Of a DNA stretch of 5,845 nt, positions 4,922 to 5,845 are shown in pieces (position 1 is the first letter of the stretch; each line of letters opens with the position of its first letter). The translations under genes were made by a program, and so were the position numbers. The notes beneath the pieces were generated by a model, which did not search any database, was not told the origin of the DNA, and was given only the letters and a program-made list of their open reading frames with translations. Source of the DNA: an uncultured bacterium (GTDB lineage Bacteria > Cyanobacteriota > Vampirovibrionia > Gastranaerophilales > Gastranaerophilaceae). The stretch is taken from contig USCK01000119.1 of assembly GCA_900553205.1 (NCBI GenBank), forward strand, positions 1 to 5,845, in the 5' to 3' direction.

Positions 4922-5845
4922 TATTTCGCTAACCTGCTAAATAACTGGTCTAACAAATCGATTGCCATATCAATTTCTTCATCCGAAATATACAACTGAG
5001 GAACCAATGTAATAATATTCTTATAAAAACCACCGTTGTTAAGAACAAGACCACATTTTTTGCCGTTGTATGACAAATCACCCTTCAAACCTTCTTCTTG
5101 CATAGCATCACAAAGTTCTCGGTTTGGTGTTATACCATCTTTTTGAGTTAATTCAATTCTTAGAGCAAAACCAATACCACCAACATCACCGATGCAATCG
5201 TATTTTGATTTCAAGTAGTTCAAGCCAGCTTTGAATTTGTTACTTTTTCTTGCGATTTCTGATTCAAGTTGTTTTTGCTCTTCTTCAACAATAGACATAA
5301 CTTCGTGAGCTGCTCTTACACCAAGAGGATTTGAGCAGTATGTTGAGTGAGCACTTCCTGGAGTGAATACATCAGGAGCGATGAATTTTTCTTTTGCCCA
5401 TAAACCTGATAATGGGTTCATACCATTTGTAATTGATTTTGCAAATGTCATAACATCAGGAGTAATTCCGTAATGTTCGATAGCCCAAAGTTTACCTGTT
5501 CTGAACATACCCATTTGAACTTCATCAATGACAAGCATGATACCTTTTGAATCCAAAATTTCTTTTAATTCTTTGAAATACCATTTTGGAGCATCAATAT
5601 AACCACCTGTACCCAAAATTGGTTCTGCGATAAATGCTTTGTATTCGCTTTCGCCTGTTTTTGGATCGTAGAATGATTTGTATTCACTGTCAAAGTTTCT
5701 TGCGAATTGTTTTACGCAGAAGTGGTTGCAAGATTCACATTTCATGCCGTAAGGGCATCTGAAACAGTATGGGAATGGAACGAATTGTGCTCTATCTCCA
5801 AAATGTCCGTATTTTTCTCTATATCTAAAACTTGAAGTTACGGCA
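4921..5845 (-). CDS. Class III (GABA/ornithine-type) PLP-dependent aminotransferase, 5' end beyond the window
   Basis: The reading frame stays open from the TAG at 4921-4923 to the last base of the window, so 307 C-terminal residues of an enzyme usually about 430-450 long are present. The Met encoded at 5745 is internal: upstream codons continue as VTSSFRYREKYG and PYCFRCPYG, both typical of the family. Class III signatures follow. IDEVQMGMFRTGK contains the Asp that contacts the PLP pyridine nitrogen (codon 5524-5526). TFAKSITNGMNPLSG contains the Schiff-base Lys (codon 5437-5439). Residues SAHSTYCSNPLGVRAA and GDVGGIGF are also family-like. Such cytosolic enzymes move an amino group from a terminal amine (GABA, ornithine, lysine or similar) to a keto acid; the donor cannot be fixed here. 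Five Cys codons cluster at 5716-5766. The stop overlaps the hydrolase start by one base. Confidence 0.92.
   Translation of the reverse strand, partial: AVTSSFRYREKYGHFGDRAQFVPFPYCFRCPYGMKCESCNHFCVKQFARNFDSEYKSFYDPKTGESEYKAFIAEPILGTGGYIDAPKWYFKELKEILDSKGIMLVIDEVQMGMFRTGKLWAIEHYGITPDVMTFAKSITNGMNPLSGLWAKEKFIAPDVFTPGSAHSTYCSNPLGVRAAHEVMSIVEEEQKQLESEIARKSNKFKAGLNYLKSKYDCIGDVGGIGFALRIELTQKDGITPNRELCDAMQEEGLKGDLSYNGKKCGLVLNNGGFYKNIITLVPQLYISDEEIDMAIDLLDQLFSRLAK

Larger units (their letters stand above)
554..5845 (-). other. Probable polycistronic block of seven minus-strand genes
   Basis: All seven minus-strand genes are tightly spaced: overlaps of 1, 10 and 19 bases from aminotransferase to HAD phosphatase, then gaps of 30, 55 and 7 bases down to the deiminase-like gene. 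No intrinsic terminator for the minus strand and no convincing promoter is visible between them. The four upstream genes are very likely one coupled unit. Inclusion of the three left-hand genes is less sure, because an unrecognised promoter could lie in or before the 30- or 55-base gaps and base composition changes around there. Confidence 0.5.

Noticed and set aside
4510..4932. Plus-strand open frame of 140 codons opposite the hydrolase gene
   Set aside because: The minus strand carries complete alpha/beta hydrolase motifs across the same bases, and the plus-strand translation shows no recognisable domain.
4921..5745. Reading the aminotransferase as a complete 274-aa gene starting at the Met encoded at 5745
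   Set aside because: The frame stays open to the window end and the upstream codons encode conserved aminotransferase sequence, so the true start is outside the window.
5742..5757. ATGCC/GGCAT inverted repeat near the right edge
   Set aside because: It has only 5-bp arms inside conserved aminotransferase coding sequence, which is expected by chance.

Overview
The window is AT-rich bacterial DNA and almost entirely coding. It holds one plus-strand gene at the left edge and seven minus-strand genes packed head to tail. The proteins are lysine/asparagine-rich. Several begin with a short box of the form [IV][NS]Fx[GA] (INFEG, ISFKG, VNFGA). From memory, such openings are common in proteins of gut Gastranaerophilales (Vampirovibrionia/Melainabacteria), so that lineage is my best guess. 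It is an inference that needs a database search. Start codons include GTG as well as ATG, and stops are TAA and TAG.

Right half (about 3115-5845, minus strand): a class III PLP aminotransferase whose 5' end lies outside the window, an alpha/beta hydrolase with Cys at the nucleophile position, a four-helix membrane protein and a HAD-superfamily phosphatase. These four genes overlap one another by 1, 10 and 19 bases, so they are probably co-transcribed and translationally coupled.

Left half (about 554-3084, minus strand): a GNAT acetyltransferase with a good ribosome binding site, an unrecognised 253-residue protein and, 7 bases after it, a guanidine-modifying (agmatine/peptidylarginine deiminase-like) protein. 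These genes are visibly more AT-rich than the right half. The deiminase-like protein keeps the WxxD, GGN and GGIHC landmarks of its superfamily, but it appears to have Asp where the catalytic His should be.

Converging on this block from the left is a plus-strand gene for a basic 176-residue protein of unknown function. The intergenic space between the convergent genes is only 15 bases. A perfect 22-bp inverted repeat followed by T6, reading as a terminator for the plus-strand gene, lies inside the 3' coding part of the deiminase gene.

No metabolic pathway joins all these genes. The clearest theme is the left-hand group: three proteins with unrelated bodies share the N-terminal box, and two of them belong to enzyme superfamilies that include protein modifiers. 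No tRNA, rRNA, CRISPR array, insertion sequence or phage gene was seen.
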